Assembly (NCBI GenBank): GCA_036874045.1
Contig: CM072335.1
Coordinates: 15,892,001 to 15,956,000 of the forward strand
DNA: 64,000 nucleotides
Reading direction: 5' to 3'
Source of the DNA: Cymodocea nodosa
Taxonomy: Eukaryota; Streptophyta; Magnoliopsida; Alismatales; Cymodoceaceae
Below, one piece after another: positions 47,991-59,622 of the stretch. The notes under the pieces are model-generated. The model was given only the letters and a program-made list of their open reading frames with translations, had not been told where the DNA came from and did not search any database. The translations under genes and the position numbers were made by a program. The first letter of the stretch is position 1. Each line of letters begins with the position of its first letter.

Positions 47991-49781
47991 TCAGCAGTAG
48001 CAATAGACGTTGAGTAAGTCCAAGCAATGCTTGAAATTGCTTTCAACAATGCCCTTTGTAAACATATGAGTCGGATTGTCCTTTGTGTTGACCTTCATAA
48101 TCTTTATCCTATCTTTATTCTTGAGGAAGTGATACTTAACATTAATATGTTTAGTTCTATCATGAAAGACATTATCTTTGGAGAGACAAATAGCGTTAAG
48201 ACTATCACAGAAGATATCAACTTTATCAATGCACCAACCAAAGTCTCCAAGTAAGCCTTTCAACCAAATCCCTTCCTTTGCAGCTTCTGTCATAGCCACA
48301 TATTCAGCCTCAATTGTGGACAAAGATACTGTAGGCTAAAGAGTTGATTTCCAACTCACAATAGAACCTGCAAATGTAAAGACATAACTAGATAATGATC
48401 TCCTTCTATCAACATCACCTGCATAGTCTGAGTCTGTATAACCAGCCATAGTACAACCCTGATCTGCTACATACATCAAGCCAACACCTGGAGTTCCTTT
48501 CAAATATCTGAATATCCTTTTAACTGCTTTCCAATGTTCCTTGCCCAGATTGGACGTGAACGTACTAACAACACTCAAAGGATATGTCAGATCAGGCCTA
48601 GTGCATACCATAACATACATAAGACTTCCAACTACCTGTGCATAAGGAACTCGCTGCATATCAAGCTTTTCAGAATCAGTTTGTGGACACATCACAGATG
48701 ACAATTTGACATTTCTGCAATAAGGCATGCTAATGGCTTTACATGAAGCCATACCAAATCTGCTAAGGATCTTCTCAATATACTTCTATTGATTCAAAAA
48801 CAGCTTACCATAATTTCTTTCACGCCTAATCTCCATTCCAAGAATTCTGCCAACTAGACTAAGATCCTTCATATCAAATTCTGATTTTAATGTGTCCTTC
48901 AGCTCTTGTATCACTTCAATATTCTTTGCAGCTATAAGAATATCATCAACATACAATAACAAATAAACATGTGTACTCTTATCAAGAGTTTTAACATATA
49001 CACATGAATCATAGTTGTTGCGTCTAAAACCAACTTTAACTATAAAGGCATCAAACCTTTTGTACCATTGGCGTGGTGACTGTTTAAGTCCATACAAGGA
49101 CTTATTTAATTTGCACACCCAATCAGATTTACCTTTCACCACAAACCCTGTTGATTGTTCCATCCAAATATCTTCTTCTAACTCACCATGCAAAAAGGCC
49201 GTCTTTACACCTAGTTGTTCCAATTCTAAATTCTGTGCTGTAGTAATGGATAACAAAATTCTAATAAATGTATGACGCACAACAGGAGCAAATACTTCAT
49301 TGAAGTTAACTCCTTCTCGCTCTGAATAACATTTGGCGACTAATCTTGCCTTGTGCTACACACCTACGTTGCCTTGAGTCCCAATCTTCTTCTTATAGAC
49401 CCATTTGCAACCAACAATATTTGTGTTCTTTGGACGTTTCACCAGTTCCCAAGTCTTGTTCTTATGGAGAGATTAGAGTTCCTCCTCCATAGCAGACATC
49501 CAAAGACCAACTTCTGAATCTTTCATTGCAACTTCATATGTAGGTGGATCAATAGAATCCTCCACCTCAACTGCTACTTGTATGGCAAAAGCAACCAAAC
49601 TGTCGTAGCCATATCTAATCGGAGGTCTAACGTCTCTTCTAGGACAATCTTTGTCAATGGTTCTTGGTGGTGGTTGCTCCACCTCTTCCTCCTCAACTTC
49701 ATTTTCCTGAGTTTTAGATGAAATTTCTCTAATTTTAACTTGATCAATGATAGGCGGCTGTTGTGCATCATCTATGTCCAT
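47991..49781 (-). pseudogene. RT and RNase H of copia element D
   Basis: One frame with in-frame stops near 49475, 49349, 48786, 48336 and 47991 (end). RT blocks are GVKTAFLHGELEEDIWMEQ, KSLYGLKQSPRQWYKRF and the catalytic LLYVDDILIAA. RNase H blocks are AGYTDSDYAGD, SLSTIEAEYVAMTEAAKE and HDRTKHINVKYHFLKN. A frameshift near 49800 separates it from integrase. The stop TAA at 48336 falls in the STL-PTVSLST block, where Gln is expected. The parent protein is a copia polyprotein of about 1300 residues. Confidence 0.9.
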
Positions 49782-49837
49782 CTCTTCAGAAGGGTGTGCT
49801 CAATTTCTGGTGTTTCACCTGCTAGTCTATCTGTTGC

Positions 49838-51205
49838 CTACAAAAGAGAATTCTCATCAAAAGTAACATCACAACTATATATTACTTTGTGAGACTCAAT
49901 ATCATATATCTTGTATCCCTTTACACCAATACCATAGCCCACAAATATGTCTTTCTTGGCACGTGGTTCCAACTTGCCATTGTTCACATGATAGTAAGCT
50001 GAACACCCGAAAATTCTGAGCATTGAATAACTAGCAGATCTTTTCAACCATACCTCAAGAGGTATCTTCCCATCTAAGGCACTAGAAGGGGACCCGTTCA
50101 CCAGATAGGAAGCTGTGTTAACAACCTCTACCCAAAACTTCTTGCTTAAACCTGCATGAGACAGGATACAATGTGCCTTTTCTAGGAGTGTTCTGTTCAA
50201 TCTTTCAGCCACTCCATTAAGCTGAGGGGTATACCTGATAGTGTTATGTCGTGTAATGCCTTCATCTTTACAAAAGTTATCAAATTCTTGAGAACAAAAC
50301 TCAAGACCATTATCAGTTCTAAGATATTTTACCTTTCTGTCTGTTTGGTTTTCTACCTGCTTCTTCCAATGCTTGAAGCAAGAAAAAGCTTCACTTTTGT
50401 ATGTCAAAAAGAAAACCCAGTTCATCCTTGAATGATAGTCAATGATAGAAATAAAATATCTGGAACCTGTAATAGAAGGCTGACGTGAAGGCCCCCAACA
50501 ATCAGCATGAATATAATCAAGAACTCCCTTGGAGCTATGCTGATTGCGTGCAAATGACACTCTTTTCTGTTTGTCAAAGACACAATGCTTGCACATGTCA
50601 ATACAAGCAACCTTGTGCCCATCAAACTTGCCCAGACTACTTAGTTTCTGCATTCCTTTCTGCCCCAAATGACCCATCCTTGAGTGCCACATGATAGAAA
50701 AATCTTGCTAACCAGATATAGCTAATGTAGCTGCGCCAACAATTGGAGTGCCCTACAAAATGTATAAGGGACCAGATTTGGTTCCCTTCATAACAACTAA
50801 CAAGCCTTTCAGTATGCTGATCTTCCCCTCACCACCTGTATATCTATAACCCTTAGCATCAAGGGCCATCAGTGAGATCAGATTTTTTCCAAGCTTTGGG
50901 ACGTGCCAAATGTCCTCTAGAATTCTAACTGTGCCATCATGCAATTTAAATTTTATAGTGCCCACACCAACTCTAGAACACACATCATCATTGGCCAAAG
51001 TCACTTGACCACCCTCCACCTGCTCATAGGTCCCAAAATACTCCCTAGCAGGAGTCATATGATGTGAAGCTCCTGAGTCCATAATCCACTAATCATTAGA
51101 ATAGGCACTACAACAAACTATAAGAGAAAAGTCATCACCTGATGTAGAACTAGTTTTTGCCACAACAACCCTTTCTTTGTTCATAAGCTTTGGACAATGT
51201 GATTT
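49838..51205 (-). pseudogene. Protease and integrase of copia element D
   Basis: The protease begins at about 51082 with MDSGASHHMTP (catalytic Asp in DSGAS). GAG-pre-integrase and integrase follow: MWHSRMGHLGQKGMQKLSSL, then C-X2-type zinc ligands (CIDMCKHC), HADCWGP (first Asp), RTDNGLEFCSQEF (second Asp) and NGVAERLNRTLLEKA (Glu). Stops near 51096, 50753 and 50708 interrupt one frame; the zinc-binding and DDE residues remain. Confidence 0.9.
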
Positions 51206-51925
51206 TCAGTGTCCTTTCTCCTTACAGTAATGGCAAGTATCCCTAGAGTACTTGCCCTTCGACTTGCTTCTGCTTCTATTCTTCCCTTCACCTTGTCTCT
51301 GGCTTCTTCCCTTGTTCTCTTGCTGCTGAGCTAAGAGGCCAACACCACTTGCCTCATTTCTACCATGCACCATGTGCTTGAGCTCCCTAGAATGAAGGCT
51401 AGACCTCACTTCCTCCAGTGTAATTGAATCTCTTCCAACTACACAGGACTGAACAAAGTTTTCATAACTCAATGGGAGTGAACAAAGCAAGATAAGAGCT
51501 GCATCTTCATCTTCTATGATCACTCCAATATTCTTGAGTTCCATCAGAATAGCATTTAGCTGATCTAAATGCTGCTTAAGAGGTACACCTTCTATCATCT
51601 TTAAAGAGAACAATCTCTGCTTTAACAACAATTTGTTTGCTAAAGACTTAGTCATATACAATGACTCAAGTTTCTGCCAAAGACCTAACGAGGTAGATTC
51701 ATCAGCAACTTTTATTATAACTTCATCAGACAAACACAACAAGATGGTGGAGTGAGCTTTCTCCTCCTACAATTCAAACTCTAGCGAATTTCTGTTCAGA
51801 GTAGTTTCCTTATTTAAAAGAGCACAAATACCTTGTTGCTTTAGAAGCGCTTTCATCTTAATTTGCCATAAGTTGAAGCTATTCTTACCATCAAACTTTT
51901 CTATCTTCAACGCTGAAGTATTCAT
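51206..51925 (-). pseudogene. Gag of copia element D
   Basis: ATG at 51925 (MNTSALKIEKFDGKNSFNLW, the usual copia gag start). A TAG at 51767 breaks it. A UBN2-type region follows (SLANKLLLKQRLFSLKM; EVRSSLHSRELK), then a basic stretch and a zinc knuckle, CHYCKEKGH, where a stop at 51206 cuts the last ligand. It would form the particle shell. Confidence 0.85.
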
Positions 51926-52018
51926 ATTTTCAAAACAACAAACAACCAGCAATACACACGAGATACAATGTGATTTCAACAAACACAATTCTACGGCAAG
52001 GTACACAATAGCAAGCAA

Positions 52019-52660
52019 TATCTCAACAACAATATGCTACTGAAACTACTGATTTCAACAAAATACAATCAGCCACAAGCCAAGCACACTACTTAGCACA
52101 AAACAGTAGCAAATACTCGCACAAACCAAGCACAAAACCATAATCACAAAATGCCCAAAATTCGACAATCAAAGAGTCACTTGTCTAGAAAACTACTGTG
52201 CCCTAGCCAGACGCCTCCTACTGTATCTCTTTGAATTCGAAACTTCTGACCATGAAATTTTAAAGGAAGGAAGTTTAGGAAGCTTACTACACGTCCTCAA
52301 AATTTGAGATGCAATGGAGCATAGACGAGGAAGGCGCATGACTTGACGTCGGAGTGTGCAGACTAGTGCCGGCGACGATGGCAGTTGCGGTAATGGGGGA
52401 TATCCTTGCGGAAATAGCTTGAACCTTGATCAATCTCTTCGAAATTTTAAAGGAAGGAATTTCAGGAAGCTTACTACACGTCCTAAAAATTTGAGATGCA
52501 ACGGAGCACGGACGAGGAAGGCGCACGACTTGGCGTCGGAGTGTGTAGACTAGCACCAGCGACGACGACAGTTACAACAATGGAGAGATCCCTTCTGGAA
52601 ATGGCTTAATCCTTGATGAAACTCTTCGAAACTTCAGATGCAAACCCGGAGATGTCCAAC
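52019..52660 (-). repeat. 5' leader of element D with a tandem duplication
   Basis: Two adjacent 187-base copies (52254-52440 and 52441-52627) start with GAAATTTTAAAGGAAGGAA. A third start (GAAACTTCAG) is at 52628. No coding frame is supported here. Confidence 0.75.
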
Positions 52661-52663
52661 CTG

Positions 52664-52675
52664 GCTCTGATACCA
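52664..52675 (-). other. Primer-binding site of element D
   Basis: TGGTATCAGAGC on the minus strand, five bases after the LTR; complementary to initiator tRNA-Met. Confidence 0.9.
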
Positions 52676-52680
52676 GTTGT

Positions 52681-53050
52681 TGTGCAGAAAGATCAAACAA
52701 ACATGGAGCATCAAGGGGTGGCATGGAGAAGAGATCTGCGTGGAAGAGAGGATTGTGAGAGGAGAATTCGAAGAACAACAAATTTACGTGGTTCCCCAAC
52801 ACGGGTACGTCCACGGGTGATCAATCTATTGTGATTCCTTGCTGTATAGTTGCTGGTACAAAGAAGGGGGAGAACAAAATCAAGGGATGGTTTGGCATGG
52901 CATCCCTTGGATGTGGATGACCCCTAACATATATAGGGGCAACGGTTGGTGATACCCAAAAGACAAGTTTGCCCTTGTATAAATTATCAAAGAAATACAA
53001 CCATATTCAATGACACATACATATACTTGATGGAAGACACACGCATCACA
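52681..53050 (-). repeat. 5' LTR of element D
   Basis: 370 bases, partner of 47553-47922. Antisense TATA-like CTATATATG at 52928-52936. Confidence 0.9.
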
Positions 53051-53288
53051 GTTGTAATGCGGAAAGTTCAATCTGTTTTAGTTGAAACTTTGTTTCATCA
53101 TAATTTCAAATAAATTTCCAATAGAAATTTTTCTCGTCTTGAACATCTCTTCTAATTTCATGTAGTATTTCATTGGAAAAAGTATACCTTGAGTAAATGT
53201 CTTTGATCTCACTTTCTATCTTCTGAAGTTCCATCTCTCTTTTCTACACTTTTGTCATTCTACCATGTCCTCGTCCACATCCTAACAT

Positions 53289-54361
53289 TGTCGATTAATC
53301 TTTGCTATTCACTGTAGAACTTAGTAGAAGTAAAGATTGTGAAACTAGGGTTTTACCAAGGTAGAAACACAAAAGGTTGTTAGTAAAACATTTATAACTC
53401 TTCGAGTTTATAAATGGATAAACAGATTCAATCATTGAAATCATAAATATAAGATCCGTTACTGATAAATAACTCGAATGCTTACAATAACTATACGAGT
53501 TTTACAACCGACAAAAGCAAAATACTTAGCATAACTGTTCGTGTAAAGAAAATAACTATTGGCTAAGTAAAAATGAGAAAACTCGAAGACTTATGATAAC
53601 TATTCGTGTTTTGAGAGCAGTAAAACACATAACTATATGACAAACTGGAATAGTTATTGTCAGATTTTAAGTCTTATATAAAAAAATAGTAATATTAAGT
53701 TAACTGTTCGAGTTTCTCGGATGAATATACGTAAAAGTCGAAGACTTAAGCATAACTGTTCGAGTTTTGACATGATACATAATAAAGCAATGAAATTCAA
53801 CACGTGCATAATTCTAACTTAAGAAGTTCAGATATTTTTGGATACTTACAAACCTGACTATCCGATGCTCAGATGCATTTCGAAGAGTTACCAGATAACT
53901 TACCGAACATTCACTTAAGGTATGCATTTAGGCTTCAACGCATGTACTTCAGGAAATAATAAAATATTCTTTTAATCATAATTATCTGGTATATTGCAAT
54001 ATAACTTATCGAAACAACAGAAAATTTGGATACTTAAGAATTAAAAAGCCTGCAATTCACCAATAGTTCAAAAATGTACTTAATTAAAGTTTATTTCCAG
54101 AAATTATACAGATTCTTCCATTAAAGCATATAATAGTTCATAATGATTGAATTATTATATGAGAAATTGCTCCCCCTAAGTCTAAAGAATCTATGGTGTA
54201 CTTAAACTAGGTTGCCAAGCCCCAAATAGATTTGAGTCTCTCAAAAAAAATTTATTTATTTTTTTAAAATTTAAATACAGAAATAAATAATAGATTTAAC
54301 AATTTAAACTTCTTGACTTTTATCTTATTTAGTTTACAAAAGAAGATTCATAGAGATATAC
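53289..54361 (-). promoter_or_regulatory. U3-like region ahead of the aORF of E
   Basis: At 53380-53950 there are many TAACT-NNN-CG sites. At about 53800-54170 the minus strand is colinear with the U3 of the F-family LTR (compare 3640-4000), including the GAAATGCATCT and GCATCGGATAG stretches. So an Athila-type U3 piece seems to lie ahead of a copia-element aORF. The right part (54180-54361) is AT-rich with no recognised content. Confidence 0.45.
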
Positions 54362-54896
54362 TGTTAGGTATTTAATTTTGATGATATATGCTTTATTAAC
54401 ATATTTAAATAAGTCTACATAATATTCTCTAAGTATATTTCTCTAAGTATAATAGTTAACAGATTATCGAAAAGTTTCATTTTTATGTCCGATAAATTAA
54501 AGATTTCCAAAGAGCTAGATTTGCAATAGTTAAACTTTCGAATAGTTAACATTTCATTTTTGTCGAATACTTTATGTTAAAAACTCGTATAGTTAAGTTA
54601 TCTACACGTGTGTTTTTAATGTTTTAAGTTGTCACATGTTTTCCATGTGCGTTCGGTAATGAAAAATCGAATAGTTAGATAATTATTCGAGTTTTTATAC
54701 GCATGGATAGATAATTGTTCGAGTTTTATAAAAGGACTAACGAACAAATAAGTTTCTTTGTTTAGTCACGTGTTTTGCAGGTGTAAAAACTCGAGTTAAA
54801 GGATAAGTGTTCGAGTTTTTACAAGAGTTAAAGGATAAATGTTCGACTAAATCGAAGAATTAGAAGATATTCTACAAGACTCCAGGAAGATAAAGT
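54362..54896 (+). mobile_element. LTR-C, 5' part, cut by LTR-D
   Basis: It starts TGTTAGGTATTTAATTTTG and matches antisense LTR-C (63888 leftward) to its middle. LTR-D begins at 54897, with AAAGT as the candidate left duplication. Confidence 0.75.
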
Positions 54897-56574
54897 TGTT
54901 AGGACCCTAGTATTTTGATAATGCAAAACCTATGTGAGGAAACATATTGTATTTCATAGTTAAGTCAGTGCAACATTAGATCAGAAGGCAGATAGAATAA
55001 ATTCCAAGCAGACAAACAGATCGAGAATGTTCTAGATGATACCACTTTCAAGTTACAAGAAAATCGAATAGTTACAGGACCAAGTATCCGAAGAGTAAAA
55101 CAACAGCAAATCCATCAGACAGTTAGAAGGATAACTATCCGATTTTACAAAGTCTTCGGAGAGTTATTTAATTAGACAGTTATGTTAGTTGAATGATTAG
55201 AGAGTTATGGAGTTAACTATCCGAAAGAAAAAGGAAAATCAGAAAGTTAGAAAGGGTAACTATCTGAAACTGAAGTCATTCAATTAACCACATGCAGAAA
55301 TTCAAAACATAAGCTTAAAGGATTTTTCGAAGAGTTAGGAAGATAACTATTCGACTTTTTCGGTAAGTTACAAGTATAACTTTTTGAAACTTAAGTTATC
55401 CTATTACGCACGTGCAGAATGAAAAAGCTGACAGTTGAAAGCTTAAAAGGGAAAATCGAAGAGTTAGATAACTATCCAAATTTTCAAAGAGAGTTTCGGT
55501 AAGTTATAGTTTAACTATCCGAAACTTAAGTTATTGAAATTGCCACATGCAGAATTCCAGAAAGAAAATCTTTTAAGTTTTCAAAGAGTTAGAAAGATAA
55601 CTATCCAAAATCTCAAGAGAGTTTCGGTGAGTTACAGTTTAACCATCCGAAACTTAAGTCAGTAAATTTCCCACGTGCAAAATTCCTGACAGTTGTTCAA
55701 ATGAGTTTTTGGAAAGTTAGAAAGATAACTATCCAAAATATGGGAAGGTTTTGGTGAGTTAAATTATTAACTATCCGAAACTTAAGTTATGATTTTATGC
55801 ACATGTAGATTTGAAGGGACAGCTATCAGAGACTTAAATGAAAATTCAGAGAGTTATAGTAGTTAACTATCCGAAAGTCTGGATGCTTTTCAGTAAGTTA
55901 AATACAAGACTCTGAACACTTGACATTACACGTGAGCAACTTAAAATCCTCACATGACTCAGATAACAAAATATGAGTGATGAATCGGTAAGTTATAGAT
56001 GCTTTTCAGTACGTTATTTTATAACCATCCGAAAGCTTGAGATTTTCGGAAGGTTACTTACTGAACATCAGACAGAATGGTAACTTACCATATTTAGGTT
56101 TGATTATTTACCAAGTACAGCAGAATACATCCATTGAGGAGAAATTATGATTGTTGGATATTCAAGCATAAATACAGACAGATCTTTCAATATTCAGCAG
56201 AGCTTACAAGTGAGATTACAGATACAATTACATACAGAGATACAGTATACATTGCAGATCAATTACTGATATAGAAGAAAACTCAAATTCAGTTCAACAA
56301 AGAATCGATTGAAAGCTAGATTTACAAGAAGATTCTTAAAGCTCTCCATGTGTTGAAAGTCTGATCCAAGAAGGATCATTTGGTTCGTGGCTTCAACTTG
56401 AAAGCTTCATTCAATTGTTGGTTTGAGTTTCGACCTGAAAACTCAAGAGGTTGGTTTTCTGGAGTTTATACCTGAAAACTTATGAGTGTTGGTTTTCTAG
56501 AGTTTATACTTGAAAACTTCTGAGTGTTGGTTTTCTAGAGTTTATACCTGAAAACTTCTGTGTGGTTGGTTCTT
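54897..56574 (+). mobile_element. LTR-D, 3' end cut by LTR I
   Basis: It starts TGTTAGGACCC and matches 1-1328. Its first ~1.1 kb is packed with TAACTATCCGAA / TTCGGTAAGTTA motifs. Tandem units of about 40 bases (TTGGTTTTCTAGAGTTTATA) repeat about three times at 56452-56560. It is interrupted at 56575. Confidence 0.75.
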
Positions 56575-57076
56575 TGTAGAGTCATAATTTATGCATATTT
56601 TATATAGTTAAGTGATGCATTTTAGGTGTTTAAAGTCATATACTCATAAGTGTTTAATGAAGATTTAAGTTATAATGCATTCTGGGCAAATAATGTAGTT
56701 ATAGGCTTAAATGAAGAAAGTAATGCATAAATGAGACTCTATTTGTTATTTAGCATTTCATGAAAACACATTTACATCTTGGTGGCAATACAATTGCATT
56801 TTATTAAGTAGATTAAATTTACTCTAGCACTTAGGATTAATTATTTAAATAAGTACATGGGTATTTTTGGAATTCAATGAAAAATGTGATTTTTGGCACT
56901 TTTGAAGTATCCATGTTTAGGAATATATCTTATCTTATTTCTTGAGTGTTTTAATGTATTTGTTTGAGTTTTATAGGTTGAAGAATAAGAAAAATAAAGC
57001 AAATCAAGATAGGAGGAATCTTGGCCCTTGGATTGAAGATCAAAGGTGGAGATCAAGTTCCACCACTTGGAGCCTC

Positions 57077-57083
57077 TATAAAA
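57077..57083 (+). promoter_or_regulatory. TATA box of LTR I
   Basis: CTCTATAAAAGGAGAGG, a strong plant TATA context, about 500 bases into the LTR. Confidence 0.65.
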
Positions 57084-58679
57084 GGAGAGGCAAGGCCAAC
57101 AAATCCCTTCTCTTGGACGAGCTTTCCCCCATTCCAGCCCTTGAAAGTTGTCAGCCCCTCTCCCTCCCTCAAGAATTTGTGAAAGGTGATGTTCCTCCCC
57201 CCTCTCGTAGAGCTCCAAGATGGAAGACAAGGTTCAGCCAACCTCTTCTTCTCCTCTCTTGGTGGTTGCTAGTAGGAGGACGACTAGGGCATCTTTTCCA
57301 GACCTTGTGGGTGCTGTTTGGAGCACATCTGAAGCCATGCAACTGTCTCCCCTCTTTCATGGATCAGTCCTAGTAGAAGAAAGGCAAGGGTTGTGGACTT
57401 TAGGTGGATGACTACTTGTTTCTTGGTGTTTGGTGGTGTTTGAAGACCTCTCGCTTCCGGAAGAGAACTCGTGTGGTGACAACCACGAAATTCTTGGCTA
57501 GGAGGATGGCTAGGAGCACATCTCATGTACCATTATTCTCCAAAACAAGTTTGCACTTCAAGGTAAAAAGGGTTGTATTGGTTTAGCTCTTTAGGTTTTC
57601 ATGTTCTTGTTTAAAGTTGAGTTCTTTGTAATTTCAGTAGGGTAGTTGTAGTTTTAGGTTTAGTTGTAATGTTACATTGTAGTTTAATCATAGAACATTC
57701 ATTTTAGTAGTTTATTATGTTTAGTTTGAATGAATGGAAACAAATTTGGCTTGAATCTTGTGCATATATGAATATTTATATGCTAACAAAGCTAATTTGT
57801 GGATGTTGATTGTCGGTTTAGAATCCTGTAAATTTAAGGATTTTGTTTAGGTCGTAACTCACTGATACAATGATGTTTTTCTTTAGTTTTTGATTCTATT
57901 TTGTAGAACTTCGAGTGTACTTTACTCCTGTATAGTTTTTAGAATTTTTCCAATTGATTTGTATAGGTTTTTTCCAATTTATTTTGTTGATGTTGCATTT
58001 GGCGCATCCTGGCATTTTTCGCCCAATTTTTGCTTCAGTGTCGAATTCGATATCTTTTTATCTACAGCACGAAATCAACCTTTGTAAATTTTTTCTGTTA
58101 GATGAATGAGTTAAGTTTCGAAGCACACTGATTTTGCAGACTTTCGTGAAGATTTGAAAATCTTATGTCATTTTTAGTAACTATGCGCAATTCAGGGATG
58201 TTAGTTGCCAGTCTGCGCATTTGTAGGAAAAGCATTACCAACGCTTGACTATTTCAGATCTTTTAATGAAATCAGTGGGGTTGTAAAGTTAATCCAATGA
58301 ATACTCAGTATGATATTTTTACTGTATTTTACCGTTAAGATACTAAGAGAAGGATATGTGTGAACTTGACTGAATTTCGAGATTCTATGCTGTAGTGATT
58401 TAGTGTTTTATGAATGAAAATGAGGAATTTATACTCTATTGAGTGAATTTTTGATAAGTTTTGAATCACTTGTAATTATTATTGTTTTTTCACCTTAGAA
58501 ATATTTTGTAAAAGCCAAATCCTTGTGGATTCAACCCGTACTCGTCGGAGTATATTACAATTGCATTGTGTGCTTGCGGTTATTTTAAAATGAGTTTTGA
58601 GTTTAATGTTTTATCATTTTGGTCCCATTGTGAGTTTTAATATCTTATTTTGGGGACAACAAAAACCTCAACAAGTTTT

Positions 58680-58697
58680 TGGTGCCGTTGCCGGGGA
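58680..58697 (+). other. Primer-binding site of element I
   Basis: TGGTGCCGTTGCCGGGGA, one base from the tRNA-Asp-type site of A and F, six bases after the LTR. Confidence 0.8.
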
Positions 58698-58829
58698 TTT
58701 GGTTATGTTTTTATCGAATTTCTTTGGTGCTTTTAACGGATTTTTGAAAAGTAATGATTGTTTGTTGTGTATATTTTTTTGTGTTATGTGTATTTACTTG
58801 TTTTAATGTGTAGTTCAATTTGTTTTGTA

Positions 58830-59422
58830 AGTTCATTCATAGTATAAACATTTAAATCTTGTGATTCCTCAATTGATGTTACTTTCTGAGACCATTTAGA
58901 ACTTAGGGATCTGAGAATTTTCCTCACCAAATTCTTCTGTTCAAAATTCTTTCCTAAACATTTTAAAGAGTTTATATTATCAAGAAATCTAGAAAACATC
59001 TCAGAAATATTTTCGTCTTCATGCATCTTAAAGAGTTTATACTTATGAATCAACATGTTTATTTTAGTCTCTTTAACTTGAGAAGTACCTTCATGTGAAA
59101 CTTCTAATGCATGCCACACCTCATAAGTAGATTTATATGCCGACACTTTACTGAACTATTCATAACTCAATGCACAAAATAAAATATTTAAGCCCTTAGC
59201 ATTCAGAGTATCATTTTCTTTTTCAGTAATTGTCCAAGTATTATAAGGAGTAGTTAACGGAGTATATGGTTTAGAAATCATGAACCACAACTTATGATCT
59301 ATACTTTGAAGAAAAACAGTCATCCTATATTTCCAATATTCAAAATGTATTCCATCAAATAAAGGAGGACGATTAAGATTTTAGCCTTCATATAAAGAAA
59401 AATTATCATTTCCAGTAGCCAT
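58830..59422 (-). pseudogene. Truncated copia gag of element J1
   Basis: ATG at 59422 (MATGNDNFSLYEG). It keeps the YWKYRM block of copia gags and a UBN2 domain (YEVWHALEVSHEGTSQVKE; EMFSRFLDNINSLK; LVRKILRSL). Two in-frame stops (near 59380 and 59155) each replace Gln. It ends at the junction with element I near 58830, so zinc knuckle and pol are lost. It is close to the gag of J2. Confidence 0.82.
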
Positions 59423-59608
59423 CTTACCTTAGATTTTTCAACCTATTTGATTTTAAACAGTTTAAAAACTTTAAAACAACTTGAGCCTTAAATCAAGAAA
59501 GTTAAACGTATGCTCAGATATTAATGTCTATTTAAAAACAAGGAAGGCAGAATAAGCAATGATATTAAATAAGTTGGTATCGATTATATATCAAAGATTA
59601 TTAACAAA

Positions 59609-59620
59609 GCTCTGATACCA
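59609..59620 (-). other. Primer-binding site of J1
   Basis: TGGTATCAGAGC on the minus strand, two bases after LTR-B. It ties the LTR-B family to Ty1/copia. Confidence 0.85.
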
Positions 59621-59622
59621 CT

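Larger units (their letters stand above)
47553..53050 (-). mobile_element. Complete Ty1/copia element D
   Basis: 5498 bases with 370-base LTRs and target duplications GTTGT (47548-47552, 53051-53055). The domain order gag, protease, integrase, RT, RNase H defines copia. About 25 differences between the LTRs by eye (near 7%) make it clearly older than A. The primer site is TGGTATCAGAGC. The RNase H and integrase motifs resemble the Tork/Tnt1 group. It is inserted in the aORF of E. Confidence 0.93.
41848..53288 (-). pseudogene. Accessory ORF (aORF) of element E, split by three insertions
   Basis: The pieces are 53288-53051, 47552-47447, 45833-44736 and 43029-41848. Removing element D and the two solo LTRs with one duplication each restores continuity at the D and 45834 junctions (checked by hand), with in-frame TAG/TGA stops. 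Landmarks match the B aORF: an N-terminal RELESLYSQHYFPLAVLDD block (45.8 kb), FEFQGLL (42.75 kb), GLKNEG (42.57 kb) and KLFYGDTLLRI (42.28 kb). The tail at 41990-42070 contains 24-base tandem repeats. Same unknown function as its homologues. Open stretches such as 44864-45415 and 42226-42660 are parts of this gene. Confidence 0.7.
56575..58829 (+). mobile_element. Athila/Tat-like element I: LTR, primer site and start of leader
   Basis: The LTR is 56575-58673 (TGTAGAG to CTCAACA). The primer site follows, then about 130 bases of leader before the junction with J1 gag at about 58830. No coding region survives. Short open frames at 56900-57600 lie in the LTR in both directions and look spurious. 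Confidence 0.75.

Noticed and set aside
56874..57586. Cluster of overlapping open frames on both strands
   Set aside because: All lie in the GC-richer R/U5 part of LTR I around its TATA box; no domain and no consistent frame.
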